A stretch of 64,000 bases of DNA from Nonomuraea soli (GCF_013761175.1 NZ_JACDUR010000004.1:372001-436000); one strand, 5' to 3'; counted from the first letter of the stretch, positions 36,433 to 46,005 are shown. Notes: a model not told the origin generated them from the letters alone. Made by a program: numbers and translations.

Positions 36433-38241
36433 ATGATCTCGCGATTAACGAGGGCACTTCTGCCTGCCAGCCTGCTCCTGGCGCTGGCCGCGGCACCCGC
36501 GCAAGCGGCCACCGTCACCGCAACCGTCACGCTCAGACCCTCTGCCTGGGCCTACGTCTCCTCCTCTGAACCCAAGAGCGAGTTCATCGACGTCCAGGAG
36601 CCGGCGACGCTCGGCCTGCAGGGAGGCTTCGGGCAGGCGCCGGACGAACCGGCGAGCATCAGGAGGTCGTTGTTCACCTACGACCTCGCCGGCCTGCGCA
36701 ACGTGCGCGTCACCGGCGTGAGCTTCACTTTCGTGCCCACCGTCGAGCCCGGATGCGACAACCGGGTCCGGGGGTTCTCCTTCTGGCGGACCGGCCCGAT
36801 CGACAAGCACACGTCCTGGGACCGCCAGCCGCAGTGGGAGGAGCGGATCGGCGCGGCCATGGGCGACTGGGGCGGGCCATGTGCCCCCAACGACGTGTTC
36901 TGGCCGTACGTGATTCCGGTGCAGGACGCGTTTCCCGCCGGGGCCGAGACGGTGACCGTCGGGATCCGCGGCAGCGAGACGGTCTCCCAGGGAAGACTGC
37001 TGCTGGACAACAGACCGGCGATGGTCGTCACTTATGAGTACGACCGGCGCGAGTATCCGATCGTGACGACCCTGCCGTACCAGGAGCTTCCTGAGACGGC
37101 CTTGGCGTACGTGGAGTCCGGGCACCAGAACGTGCCTCACTGGAACCCGACGGGGAAGGACGTCATGCGGGTCGGCTCGCCCGACGGGCACCGGCGTTAC
37201 CGCTCGTTCATCCGCTTCGACCTCTCCTCGCTGCGGGACGACCCGATCTATCACGCCCGCCTGTACTTCCTCGACGCCGAAGCGTGCCGCGCCGGAGAAG
37301 GGCCGGTCGAGGCGTGGGAGACGGGGGCGATCTCGGAGGAGACGACCTGGCACCGGCAACCGGTGTGGGAGCGGCTGATCGACACCTACGTCTGGGGGGA
37401 GTGCGGGGACTGGCCCAAGATCTCCTTCGATCTGACCAGGGCGATCAAGGAGGCGCGGGAGGCCGGCCGCACGACTGTGACCATCGGGCTGCGCTCGGTG
37501 AACGAGACCGACCGGCTCGGCTCGATGAAGTTGGGGACCGGGACGAGGCTCAAGATCTCGTTCCGTCACCCGCTGCAGACCCCCGTCGATCTCATGACCG
37601 ATCCCGATGGGTTCTGGCGGCCGAATCTCCCGCCAGCGCCGCCGGTTCCCTGCCTCAGCGGGGAGGCCAGGCGCTATGTGTCCTTCGTACCGATGCCCAA
37701 GGCGGTCTTCAGCGGCGGCGGACCGCAGTGGCGGGCGACGTGGCAATGGCAGACGCTGGACGGTCAGCCCCGCCACGAGGAGACCGGCGAGTTCACGACG
37801 GAAACGGTTGCCCGCGCCTCGCGCATCGGCACCGACGGGGAGGCGCTGCGCTGGCGAGTGCGAGCCGAGGACTCCACCGGAGAGGTCAGCGAGTGGAGCC
37901 AGTGGTGTGAGTACGTCGTGGACACCACGCGGCCAGACGTCGCACCCGGGGTGACGGGCAGGCCGTACACCGGCTATGACCCGGTGGGGGCGCCCGGAGT
38001 GCCCGGCACCTTCACCTTCACCACGCGCGGGGTCGCGGACGCCGCCGAATTCGCTGTCATACCGTACGGCCACAGCATGCCGACCTATGTCCCCGTCGGG
38101 GCGGACGGCACGACGACCTGGACCTGGACGCCCACCCAGAGCGGGTTCCACCAGGTGTTCGTCGCCACCGTCGATCGGGCGGGCAACTGGAGTCCTGGGA
38201 CGTTCTACTACTTCCTCGTCGGGCAGGCGCCACCGCAGTAG
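36433..38241 (+). CDS. Secreted DNRLRE-like modular surface protein
   Basis: A 602-residue exported protein. A signal peptide (about 1-27, ending AQA) precedes two related units: residues about 28-205 and 220-390, each with an R/YRSF-x-x-DL-L core and a T(S/T)W(D/H)RQP-WE motif, as in DNRLRE/carbohydrate-binding-like beta domains. A proline-rich linker and one or two Ig-like or fibronectin-like domains complete it (about 405-602). It has no recognisable catalytic site and probably binds a polymer or cell surface. It converges on the xylose-type transporter operon, with a shared terminator between. Confidence 0.78.
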   Translation: MISRLTRALLPASLLLALAAAPAQAATVTATVTLRPSAWAYVSSSEPKSEFIDVQEPATLGLQGGFGQAPDEPASIRRSLFTYDLAGLRNVRVTGVSFTFVPTVEPGCDNRVRGFSFWRTGPIDKHTSWDRQPQWEERIGAAMGDWGGPCAPNDVFWPYVIPVQDAFPAGAETVTVGIRGSETVSQGRLLLDNRPAMVVTYEYDRREYPIVTTLPYQELPETALAYVESGHQNVPHWNPTGKDVMRVGSPDGHRRYRSFIRFDLSSLRDDPIYHARLYFLDAEACRAGEGPVEAWETGAISEETTWHRQPVWERLIDTYVWGECGDWPKISFDLTRAIKEAREAGRTTVTIGLRSVNETDRLGSMKLGTGTRLKISFRHPLQTPVDLMTDPDGFWRPNLPPAPPVPCLSGEARRYVSFVPMPKAVFSGGGPQWRATWQWQTLDGQPRHEETGEFTTETVARASRIGTDGEALRWRVRAEDSTGEVSEWSQWCEYVVDTTRPDVAPGVTGRPYTGYDPVGAPGVPGTFTFTTRGVADAAEFAVIPYGHSMPTYVPVGADGTTTWTWTPTQSGFHQVFVATVDRAGNWSPGTFYYFLVGQAPPQ

Positions 38242-38257
38242 GCCGGCCTTCGCGCTT

Positions 38258-38286
38258 CCTCGGGGGTGGGTGCTTCACCCCCGAGG
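38258..38286. terminator. Bidirectional terminator between DNRLRE-like gene and xylH
   Basis: CCTCGGGGGTG and its exact complement form an 11-bp stem with a 7-base loop between the convergent stops. Confidence 0.85.
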
Positions 38287-38304
38287 TGTGCGCGCCGATC
38301 AGTG

Positions 38305-39549
38305 TCAGGCTCGTCCGCTGGCTTTCTGGCTGCGGCGGCTGACCGAGTCGATGACCACGGCGGCCAGCAGCACCGCGCCGGTGACCATGAACTGGATGGA
38401 GTTGCTCACGCCCTGCAGCGCCATGCCCGAGGCGATCGACTGGATGACCAGCATGCCCAGCAGAGCCGAGAAGGTGCTGCCACGGCCGCCGAACAGGGAG
38501 GTGCCGCCGATGACGGCCGCGGCGATGGCCATCATGAGCACGTTGCTCTGGCCGGTGGCCTGGCTGGCGCTGGCGATGCGGGAGGCGGCGAAGATGCCGC
38601 CGAGCGCGGCGAAGGAGCCGGAGATGGCGAAGACCGACATGCGGATGAAGGCCACGTTGATGCCGGCCCGGCGGGCGGCCTCGATGTTGCCGCCGACCGC
38701 GAAGATGCTCCTGCCGTACTTGGTACGGCGCAGCACGAAGTCGGTGACGACCACGACGGCCAGGAAGATCAGCAGCGCGAGCGGGAGGCCGCGGTAGAGG
38801 TTGAGGATGTAGGCGGCGCCGAAGGCCACCACGGCCAGCACCGCCGTACGGAAGACGATGTCGCCCATCGAGCGCGACGGCACGCCGGCTTTGCGGCGGC
38901 GGGCGTTGCCGGCGAGCGAGACGATCAGGAACGCGGCCGTCGCCAGGGCGGCCAGGCCGTAGGCGGCGATGACGTAGGCGAAGTAGGTGCCGGTGAGGTC
39001 GGAGATCAGGCCGTCGGGCAGGTTGATGGTGCCGTTCGGGCCGAGCACCCACAGCTGGAAGCCGGTCCAGGCGAGCATGCCGGCCAGGGTGACCACGAAC
39101 GACGGCACGCCGATCTTGGCGAAGAAGAATCCGTGGATCAGGCCCATCGTCGCGCCCACCGCCACCGAGACGATGATCGCCAGGACCGGGTTCCAGCCCT
39201 GGTTGACGCTGAGCACGGCCAGGATGGCCGCGCAGGCGCCGCTGACGGCGCCGGCCGACAGGTCGATCTCGCCGAGCAGCAGCACGAAGACGATGCCCAC
39301 GGAGATCAGGCCGGTGGCCACGATGTCGACGCTGAGGTTCGACAGGTTCTGCGCCGACAGGAAGCGGTCGTTGAGGGTCTGGAAGACGATCCAGATGACG
39401 ACCAGGCCGATGATCACCGGCAGCGGGCCGAGCTCGCCGCCCTTGATGCGGCGTCTGGCCTCGCCCAGGTAGCCGGCCAGGCCTTCCTCTCGCACCAGCA
39501 GCCGCGGGTCGACCTGGGCGTCCGACGCGGGGCCCTGGGTGTCGCTCAT
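38305..39549 (-). CDS. xylH: Sugar ABC transporter permease, xylose type
   Basis: A 414-residue permease of the BPD_transp_2 / ribose-xylose family, with about ten helices and the family stretch GGTSLFGGRGSTFSALLGM. The length matches XylH-type permeases rather than the shorter RbsC (about 320). It forms the pore with the XylG-like ATPase, whose stop overlaps its ATG by four bases. Confidence 0.9.
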   Translation of the reverse strand: MSDTQGPASDAQVDPRLLVREEGLAGYLGEARRRIKGGELGPLPVIIGLVVIWIVFQTLNDRFLSAQNLSNLSVDIVATGLISVGIVFVLLLGEIDLSAGAVSGACAAILAVLSVNQGWNPVLAIIVSVAVGATMGLIHGFFFAKIGVPSFVVTLAGMLAWTGFQLWVLGPNGTINLPDGLISDLTGTYFAYVIAAYGLAALATAAFLIVSLAGNARRRKAGVPSRSMGDIVFRTAVLAVVAFGAAYILNLYRGLPLALLIFLAVVVVTDFVLRRTKYGRSIFAVGGNIEAARRAGINVAFIRMSVFAISGSFAALGGIFAASRIASASQATGQSNVLMMAIAAAVIGGTSLFGGRGSTFSALLGMLVIQSIASGMALQGVSNSIQFMVTGAVLLAAVVIDSVSRRSQKASGRA

Positions 39550-40316
39550 GTGCCCCCCTCGGAGCGTTGCCGGCGGCGGGACACCGCGTTGTCGGACGCG
39601 CCGGTGATCGCGGCGATGATCTCTTCCTGGGTGGTGGTCCTGGCGTCGAAGACGCCGTTGTTCTGACCGAGCCGCAGCACCGCCACCCTGTCGGCGACCG
39701 CCTTGACGTCGACCATGTTGTGGCTGATGAGGATCACGCCGAGGTTCTGGGCGCGCAGGCGTTCGACCAGGTCGAGCACCTGGGCGGTCTGCTCGACGCC
39801 GAGGGCGGCGGTGGGCTCGTCGAGCAGGACGACCTTGGGTTCGCCCAGCAGGGAGCGCGAGATGGCGACGGTCTGCCGCTGGCCGCCGGAGAGCGAGGCG
39901 ACCGGGATGCGCACGCTCGGGATCTTGATCGAGAGCGTGTTCAGCAGGTCGCGTGAGCGCTTCTCCATCGCCACCTCGTCGAGCACGCCGAGGCGGCGGA
40001 TCTCGTTGCCGAGGTAGAGGTTGCCGACGACGTCGAGGTTGTCGCAGAGTGCGAGGTCCTGGTAGACGGTGGCGATGCCGAGCGACTGCGCCTCGCTCGG
40101 GCTGTGGATGGTGACCGGCCGGCCCTCCCAGTGGATCTCCCCTTCGTCGGGCGGGCCGACGCCGGCGATGACCTTGATCATCGTGGACTTGCCGGCGCCG
40201 TTGTCGCCGACCAGCGCGACGACCTCGCCGGCGTGGACCTCGAGTGAGACGTCCTTCAACGCCTGCACGGCGCCGAAGCGCTTGGAGATGCCCTCCAGGG
40301 CCAGGACCGGTGCCAC
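39546..40316 (-). CDS. xylG: Sugar ABC transporter ATP-binding protein, single domain
   Basis: A 256-residue ABC ATPase with Walker A GDNGAGKST, Q-loop VYQDLAL, signature LSGGQRQ and Walker B VVLLDEPTAAL. E. coli XylG has two fused ATPase halves (about 510 residues); this actinobacterial form has one and must work as a homodimer. It is one base downstream of the binding-protein gene and overlaps xylH. Confidence 0.9.
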   Translation of the reverse strand: MAPVLALEGISKRFGAVQALKDVSLEVHAGEVVALVGDNGAGKSTMIKVIAGVGPPDEGEIHWEGRPVTIHSPSEAQSLGIATVYQDLALCDNLDVVGNLYLGNEIRRLGVLDEVAMEKRSRDLLNTLSIKIPSVRIPVASLSGGQRQTVAISRSLLGEPKVVLLDEPTAALGVEQTAQVLDLVERLRAQNLGVILISHNMVDVKAVADRVAVLRLGQNNGVFDARTTTQEEIIAAITGASDNAVSRRRQRSEGGT

Positions 40317-40317
40317 G

Positions 40318-41454
40318 TCATTCCAGCCCGGCGGCCTTGCAGGCCTCGGCGACCTGCGCGGTGCAGATCTCCTGGACGGTCCAGAAGTTGTCCTTCACCA
40401 CGGTGTCGCCGATGTTGTCCTTGTTGACGACGATCGGGGTGATGATCTTTGCCGGGATCGCGTTGTTGGTCCCGTTGTCGACCGTGCTCGTGCTCTCGAC
40501 CTCCTGGCCGGTGCCGAGCGCGATCGCCATCTTGGCGGCGCTCTCCGCCTCGGGCTTGATCGGCTTGTAGATCGTCATGGTCTGGGTGCCCAGCAGGATG
40601 CGCTGGATGCCCGCGAGCTCGGCGTCCTGGCCGGTCAGCGGGGTGCCGGGCTTGACGCCCGAGTTCTGCATGGCTTTGGCGATGCCGCCGGCCATGCCGT
40701 CGTTGGCGGAGTAGACGCCGATGACGTTCTGCGCGCCGAGCGCGGTGAACGCGCCGTTGGCCTGGGTGTTGGCCTGGTCGGGGCTCCAGTCGGGAGTGTC
40801 GTACTCCTTGCCGATGGTGACCTGGCCGTCGAGCACCTCGTGGGCGCCCTTCTTGAAGTCGGCCGCGTTCGGGTCGGTGGGCGAGCCGTTGATCATGACG
40901 ATCGGACCCCGCTTGGGGTCGCCGCCTGCCTTCAGCGCGTCGAGCAGGGCCTGGCCCTGCATCTTGCCCACTTGAAGGTTGTCGAAGGAGATGTAACCGG
41001 CGACCGGGCCGCCGGCCAGCCGGTCATAGGCGATGACCTTGGCACCCTGGTCGGTCGCCTTCTTCACCGAGGCCGCGATGGCCTTGGCGTCCACCGCGTC
41101 CAGGATCAGGACCTTCACCCCGTTGGTCAGCATGGTGTCGACCTGCTGCTGCTGGAGGTTCGGGTCCTGGTTGGCGTTGTTGTAGACGACCTCGCACTTG
41201 GGGCAGAGGCTCTTGATGTTGTCGGTGATGTAGGGCCGGTCGAACTTCTCGTAACGGGCCGTCTTCGACTCGGGAAGCAGCAGGCCGATCTTGAAGCCCT
41301 GCTCCACGGTGCCGATCGCGCTGGCGCTCCCCGTCGGGGTGCCGCCCGCGCTTCCGCCGCCTGATTCGCCTGCCGTGCCGCAGGCCGTCGCCAACCCAAG
41401 GACGGTCAGCAGACCGCCGATAACCTGTGCTTTCACACGGCGAGCCGTACCCAC
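40318..41454 (-). CDS. xylF: Xylose-type sugar-binding lipoprotein
   Basis: A 378-residue binding protein of the periplasmic-binding-protein type I family. Lipid attachment is expected at Cys25 (GLATAC). The mature part (IGLLLPESKTARYEKFDRP, then VLILDAVDAKAIA) matches XylF-type xylose receptors. Two extra cysteines (SLCPKCEV) are present, as in actinobacterial members. It is the first gene of the transporter operon; a GTG at 41454 follows GAGGTG. No xylose isomerase or ROK repressor is nearby, so the exact sugar remains inferred. Confidence 0.9.
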   Translation of the reverse strand: MGTARRVKAQVIGGLLTVLGLATACGTAGESGGGSAGGTPTGSASAIGTVEQGFKIGLLLPESKTARYEKFDRPYITDNIKSLCPKCEVVYNNANQDPNLQQQQVDTMLTNGVKVLILDAVDAKAIAASVKKATDQGAKVIAYDRLAGGPVAGYISFDNLQVGKMQGQALLDALKAGGDPKRGPIVMINGSPTDPNAADFKKGAHEVLDGQVTIGKEYDTPDWSPDQANTQANGAFTALGAQNVIGVYSANDGMAGGIAKAMQNSGVKPGTPLTGQDAELAGIQRILLGTQTMTIYKPIKPEAESAAKMAIALGTGQEVESTSTVDNGTNNAIPAKIITPIVVNKDNIGDTVVKDNFWTVQEICTAQVAEACKAAGLE

Positions 41455-41565
41455 GCGGACACCTCAAGGCGCGCCGCCCTCGGTAGCTTTGCGCCGTTGT
41501 GCCGCTTTCTTGGCCATTGTCGGCACGACCGGCAGGCGGGGAGGTTCTTTTGCGGACGCCCGGCG

Positions 41566-43326
41566 CTACTGCGGCCGGTGAAGGGAGAAGTCGTCGAACT
41601 CGACCCTGATCGTGCCGTCCGCGCTCTCCGAGGTCTCCACGACGAGCCCGGCCTTGGACTTCTGGCCCCCGGTGAACACCTCCTCGTCGGTGGTCTCGAC
41701 GACCTTCTCGCCGTCGACCCACATCGTCAGCCGGCTGCCCGCGCACGTGGCCTGCAGCTTCGTCGCCCGGCCCACCTCGGGGGCGGCGACCCTGGCCGGG
41801 CCGCCGAGTGGCGTGCGGGCGCCGTGGGAGACCTTGAAGAGCCTGACCTGGCCGTCGAGGCGGAGCAGGAACATGTAGCCGTTCGGGACGTCCTCGTCGT
41901 GGCGGCAGAGCAGGCCGAACTCGCCGTCCGGCGTGGAGGCGTCGCGCAGGACCGCGGTGACGCCGATCATGGAGTCCCGCAGGTTGTCGGTCGGGGCCAG
42001 GCTGACGTTGACGGGGTAGGTCCTGGCCGCCTGCATGGCGTAGACGCCGCGGGTGATGTCGTGGCCGCGGATGCCGCCTCCGGCAGGGTCGAACGCCCAG
42101 CCGTCCCAGCCGCGTCGCTCCAGGAAGTCGTCCTGGAACAGGGGTGTTCCGGCGGCGGCTACGCCCGCTCCCGGCTGGCCGCCGCTGAGCCGTACGGTCA
42201 GGACGACGGCGGCGGAGACGGCGAGCGCGGCCACGGCCGCGCCGACGGCCAGCACCCGCCCGCTCGGGCGACGGCGACCGCGGGACGGCAGGGTGTCCGG
42301 CCTTGCGGCATCCGGGGCCGGGCCGGAGGGCACGGCGTACGGCGGGCCGTCGACTGGCGTGGTGTACGGCGCGCCGTCGGTTGACGGGGTGTACGGCGGG
42401 CGGCCGGGTGGCAGGGTGTCGCGGTCTGTGTCACCCGTGCCCCAGGAGACGTCCCCGGGCACGTGGACGGTCTCCGGGCCGGGGAAGGCGCCCGGCGCGG
42501 CGGCGAGGGCCTCGGGCGTGGTGGCGTCACCCACGAGTACGGCAAGCAGGTGCCTGGCCGTGGGCCGGGCGGCGGGGTCTTTGGCCAGGGCGGGCACCAC
42601 CAGCTCCCTGATCGCCGGCTCCAGCCCGTCCAAGGACGGCTCCCCGTGCAGGATCTGGTTGATCGTCGCAGGCAGCGTCCCCCTCTCGAACGGCGTGCGC
42701 CCGGTGCCCGCCATCGCGATCAGGCACCCCCAGGAGAACACGTCCGACGCCGGTGTCGCCGGCTCCCCGCCGAGGATCTCGGGAGCGATGTAGTGCGGCG
42801 TGCCGATCAGCTCGCCGGAGCCGGTCAGCGCGCCGACGTCGTCCAGGGCGCGGGCGATGCCGAAGTCGATCACCCGCGGCCCGACCGGCGACAGGAGCAC
42901 GTTCGACGCCTTGAGGTCGCGGTGCACGATGCCCGCCTCGTGGATGGCGATCAGGGCCGTGGCGACGCCCACGGCCAGCGCCTCCAGGCTCGCCCCCGAC
43001 AGCGGCCCCCGCTCCTGGATCGCTTCGAGCAGGGTGGGGCCCTCGACGTACTCGGTGACCACGTACAGCCGGTCGCCCTCGTAGCCGGACTCGATCAGCG
43101 GGGCGGTGCAGAACCGCCGCACCCGCTTGGCCGCCTCCGCCTCCCTGGCGAACCTGCGGCGGAAGGTGTCGTGCTCGGCGAGGCCGGGGTTGATGACCTT
43201 GACCGCGGCCTGCCTGCCGTACTCGTCGACCCCGAGGTAGACGGTGCCCATGCCGCCGTGACCCAGCCGGCCGAGCAGACGGTAGCGGCCGATCCGCCGG
43301 GGGTCGGAGGTGCCGAGCTCGTTCAT
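41566..43326 (-). CDS. Receptor-type Ser/Thr protein kinase with extracellular lectin-like domain
   Basis: A 586-residue Hanks-type kinase. The kinase domain (about 12-270) has GHGGMGTVY, catalytic Lys in AAVKVI, HRDLKASN and DFGIA. A Pro/Gly/Thr-rich juxtamembrane linker (about 280-350) with short YxxP repeats leads to one helix (about 355-380). The exported C-terminus (about 395-586) resembles concanavalin/LamG-like domains (FQDDFLERRGWDGW, then LTMWVDGEKV), so it may sense a glycan outside. It faces away from the TetR gene and is followed by the sugar importer, but no functional link is shown. Confidence 0.9.
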   Translation of the reverse strand: MNELGTSDPRRIGRYRLLGRLGHGGMGTVYLGVDEYGRQAAVKVINPGLAEHDTFRRRFAREAEAAKRVRRFCTAPLIESGYEGDRLYVVTEYVEGPTLLEAIQERGPLSGASLEALAVGVATALIAIHEAGIVHRDLKASNVLLSPVGPRVIDFGIARALDDVGALTGSGELIGTPHYIAPEILGGEPATPASDVFSWGCLIAMAGTGRTPFERGTLPATINQILHGEPSLDGLEPAIRELVVPALAKDPAARPTARHLLAVLVGDATTPEALAAAPGAFPGPETVHVPGDVSWGTGDTDRDTLPPGRPPYTPSTDGAPYTTPVDGPPYAVPSGPAPDAARPDTLPSRGRRRPSGRVLAVGAAVAALAVSAAVVLTVRLSGGQPGAGVAAAGTPLFQDDFLERRGWDGWAFDPAGGGIRGHDITRGVYAMQAARTYPVNVSLAPTDNLRDSMIGVTAVLRDASTPDGEFGLLCRHDEDVPNGYMFLLRLDGQVRLFKVSHGARTPLGGPARVAAPEVGRATKLQATCAGSRLTMWVDGEKVVETTDEEVFTGGQKSKAGLVVETSESADGTIRVEFDDFSLHRPQ

Positions 43327-43394
43327 CGCTGCCTCGCGTCTCGAGGAGTTCCACCTTACGTAGGTAGTCGCTCGGCGGGCCCCCGGTGTGACAC

Positions 43395-44066
43395 CTAGGC
43401 GGGCGGCTCCAGCATCGGGACGAGGAAGCGCCGGGCGACGGCGGCGAGCTGGGTGTCGTCGTCGAGGTCGATGATGGCGCTCGGGATCGCCAGGAAGGAG
43501 GTCGAGATGCGCACCATCATCTCGGCCACGAGGTCGACGTCGAGGTCGTCCGAGACGTGGCCGGCGCGCTGTTCGCGGCGGAGCTGGCCGGCGACGAACT
43601 GGCGGACGGTGGCGAGGGTCTGGCCGCCGTCGGCCATCATGGACGGGACGAGGAGGTCGGGTTCGGTGACGATGAGGCCGCCGATCAGAGGGTTGTCGCG
43701 GATGGCGCGCAGCGAGCTGACGAAGCCGAGCACGACCCTGTCGGCGGCGGTGTCGGCCTGCTCGATGTCGATGAGGAACCGGTCGAAGTAGCGGCGGAAC
43801 TCGCGGCGCACCACGTGTTCGACGAGCGTGTCCTTGGTGTCGAAGCGGCGGTAGACGGTGATGCGCGAGACCTTCGCCAGCCGGGCGACGTCTTCCATGG
43901 TGGAGCGGCGGATGCCTATCCGGCAGAACTGCTCGTAGGCCGCGTCGAGGATGCGGGTCCTGAGCTCGTCGGGGTCGCCGACCTGTTCGACGGCGTCGAA
44001 GTAGGCGCGTTCCAGCAACGACTCCGAGTCCGACGGTGCCATGAATCCGGACAGCACAGATTCCAC
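43395..44066 (-). CDS. TetR family regulator, divergent from the rubber oxygenase (LcpR-like)
   Basis: A 223-residue TetR protein with the HTH at about 33-80 (ILDAAYEQFCRIGIRRSTMEDVARLAKVSRITVYRRF) and a ligand/dimer domain behind. GTG 44066 is preferred because AGGAGG lies six bases upstream; ATG 44042 (MAPSDSES) is a further option. Rubber-degrading actinobacteria carry TetR regulators (LcpR) beside lcp genes, so I infer repression of the divergent lcp. Inverted repeats in the spacer support this. Confidence 0.87.
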   Translation of the reverse strand: MESVLSGFMAPSDSESLLERAYFDAVEQVGDPDELRTRILDAAYEQFCRIGIRRSTMEDVARLAKVSRITVYRRFDTKDTLVEHVVRREFRRYFDRFLIDIEQADTAADRVVLGFVSSLRAIRDNPLIGGLIVTEPDLLVPSMMADGGQTLATVRQFVAGQLRREQRAGHVSDDLDVDLVAEMMVRISTSFLAIPSAIIDLDDDTQLAAVARRFLVPMLEPPA

Positions 44067-44140
44067 GATCACCCTCCTGTGCCGATTCTGCCTCAGATGC
44101 GGGCCTTGTGATGCCTGTCACACTGTGGTCTGATGATGAA

Positions 44141-44175
44141 TGATACACAGATTCATGGTTTGTATCTAAGTATCA
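44141..44175. promoter_or_regulatory. Candidate LcpR operator upstream of lcp
   Basis: GATACA (44142-44147) and TGTATC (44161-44166) form an inverted repeat with a 13-base spacer; a further GTATCA at 44170-44175 also pairs with TGATAC at 44141-44146. The cluster lies about 55-90 bases before the lcp ATG and 75 bases from the TetR gene, where a shared repressor site would be expected. Confidence 0.55.
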
Positions 44176-44228
44176 AGGCCTGAAGCACATGCCCCGAGCG
44201 AGACCCCCCACCTCGAAGGAGTGCAGGC

Positions 44229-45455
44229 ATGGCAGAGTTGAGCAGGCGCACGATGCTGATCTCGGGCAGCGCCCTGGGAGCGCTCGGCGCGTTAGGAGTG
44301 GCCTCCCCGGCCCAGGCCGGAACCCTGGCCGACGGGTGGACCTGGCCCGCGAGCGGGTCGATCGCGGGGTCGGGCACCGGCGCCGACCCGCGGTGGGTCT
44401 GGGACGACGAGGCCGACCCGCTCCTCGCCTCGCTGTTCGAGCGCGGCCTCATCCCCGAGGTCAACCGGCTCCTGTACGACTGGAACCGCAACGACCAGCC
44501 CCTGCCCGCCGGGCTCCCCGAGGACCTGCGGGCCTTCATGGAGCAGGCGCGCCAGCTCCCGTCATGGGCCGACCCCGCCAACCTGGCGGCGGGAGCCGGA
44601 TTCCACGCGCTCAAGGGCAACTACATCGTCGTCCTCACCATCGTCGGCGCCGGCATGCTGGCCACCTCCATCCCCAAGGAGGCCCGCGCGGTCTACTACT
44701 CCGCGGGCGGGGCGGACCTGAAGGACCGGGTCGCCAAGACCAACATCCTGGCCTACGCGGTCAGGCCCGCCAACGCCTGGGCGGCCGGCGGCACGGCCGT
44801 CGTCGAGGCGGTGAAGACGCGGCTGGTGCACGCGGCCGTCAGGCACCTGCTGCAGTCGTCGCCGTACTGGACGGGCCCCATCCCGATCAGCCAGGAGGAC
44901 ATGCTCGTCACCTGGCACACCCTGGCGACCTACTCCATGCGCGGGATGCGCGACTGGGGCGTGCGCATCTCCTCGTCCGAATCCGTCGGCTACCTGCAGT
45001 CGTTGCAGGTCATGGGGCACATGCTCGGCATCAGGGACGAGTTCATGCCCGCCACCTGGGAGACGTCGTACACCCAGTCGGACATCGTCCTGCCCAGGAA
45101 CATGGGTCCGACCAGGGAGGGCGTGGAGCTCAACGCCATCCTGCGCACCATGCTCGCGGAGATGACCAGCGGGCCTGGCGGCATCGACAAGCCCCTCGTC
45201 AACGCGTTCTCCCGCTACCTCACGGGCAACCAGGTGGCCGACTGGAACGGCATCCCGCGCGAGCCGCTGTGGGACCCGGTCGTCAGGACGGCTTGGCCGC
45301 TGCTGGTGAAGTTCAGGGAAGGGCTGATCGGGCTGCCGCTGGTACCCGCCACCGCGTGGCTGCTGGACGAGATGATCAAGAAGTGGAGCACGTACTACCT
45401 CACCAGAGGCGCGGAGACCAAGATCGTGATCCCGACGGGCAACCGCCCGAGCTGA
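44229..45455 (+). CDS. lcp: Latex clearing protein (rubber oxygenase), Tat-exported
   Basis: A 408-residue b-type haem oxygenase of the Lcp/DUF2236 family that cleaves double bonds of cis-1,4-polyisoprene outside the cell. A twin-arginine signal (LSRRTMLISG) exports it folded. The functional residues reported for LcpK30 occur here with a constant offset of three: E151 (E148), R167 (R164), K170 (K167), T171 (T168) and the haem ligand H201 (H198, in LVHAAVRHLL). This makes an active rubber oxygenase likely. RBS GAAGGAG precedes the ATG. A TetR gene with operator-like repeats is divergent. No oxiA/oxiB aldehyde dehydrogenase genes follow. Confidence 0.93.
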   Translation: MAELSRRTMLISGSALGALGALGVASPAQAGTLADGWTWPASGSIAGSGTGADPRWVWDDEADPLLASLFERGLIPEVNRLLYDWNRNDQPLPAGLPEDLRAFMEQARQLPSWADPANLAAGAGFHALKGNYIVVLTIVGAGMLATSIPKEARAVYYSAGGADLKDRVAKTNILAYAVRPANAWAAGGTAVVEAVKTRLVHAAVRHLLQSSPYWTGPIPISQEDMLVTWHTLATYSMRGMRDWGVRISSSESVGYLQSLQVMGHMLGIRDEFMPATWETSYTQSDIVLPRNMGPTREGVELNAILRTMLAEMTSGPGGIDKPLVNAFSRYLTGNQVADWNGIPREPLWDPVVRTAWPLLVKFREGLIGLPLVPATAWLLDEMIKKWSTYYLTRGAETKIVIPTGNRPS

Positions 45456-45583
45456 CCCCTCGGATCCTCGGCTCACGGGCAGGTGGATGATCAGGCGGCC
45501 CGCAATCACCGATCAAGCGGCATGCAATGCGCACCCGATACACCTGTGGAGGCACCCAGAACAAGGAACAAAGAGGAACCCCC

Positions 45584-45964
45584 GTGGCAAGCACCGGCAT
45601 CATCATGGCCATCGCCATCACCCTCGGAACGACGCTCATCCTGGCCCTCGTCGGCCTCCCGTTCTTGCTCGGCGCACTCCGCGGCAGGCAGTTGCTGACC
45701 AGCGGCCTCCCGCGCCAGGCCGAGATCGAGTACATGGGCGACACCGGCGTCACCGTCAACGGCCAGCCGATGGTGAGCTTCGGGCTCATCGTGCACCAGC
45801 CCGAGGGGGCCGCCTACCGCGTCACTCACCGGCAGACGTTGCCGCGCATCCCGATGGGGCTGATCGTGCCGGGCGCCGTGGTGCCGGTGCGCGTCGATCC
45901 GCAGCGTGGTGACCGGGTGCACATCGACTGGGCCGCGTGGCGGCCGGCGTATCCCGGCGCGTGA
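45584..45964 (+). CDS. Small membrane-anchored DUF3592-like protein
   Basis: A 126-residue protein with one N-terminal helix (about 8-32) and a beta-rich domain (about 40-126) reading GDTGVTVNGQPMVSFGL, then PGAVVPVRVDPQRGDRV, which resembles DUF3592-type domains. The GTG at 45584 follows AAAGAGGA. It follows lcp by 128 bases and is closed by a terminator. Function unknown. Confidence 0.75.
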   Translation: MASTGIIMAIAITLGTTLILALVGLPFLLGALRGRQLLTSGLPRQAEIEYMGDTGVTVNGQPMVSFGLIVHQPEGAAYRVTHRQTLPRIPMGLIVPGAVVPVRVDPQRGDRVHIDWAAWRPAYPGA

Positions 45965-46005
45965 GGGAGGCGGGCCCGCGATCCGGCGGGCGAGGTCCAG
46001 GTGAT

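Noticed and set aside
44189..45490. 433-codon frame overlapping lcp
   Set aside because: Arg/Pro-rich shadow; the lcp frame carries the Tat signal and all haem-pocket residues.
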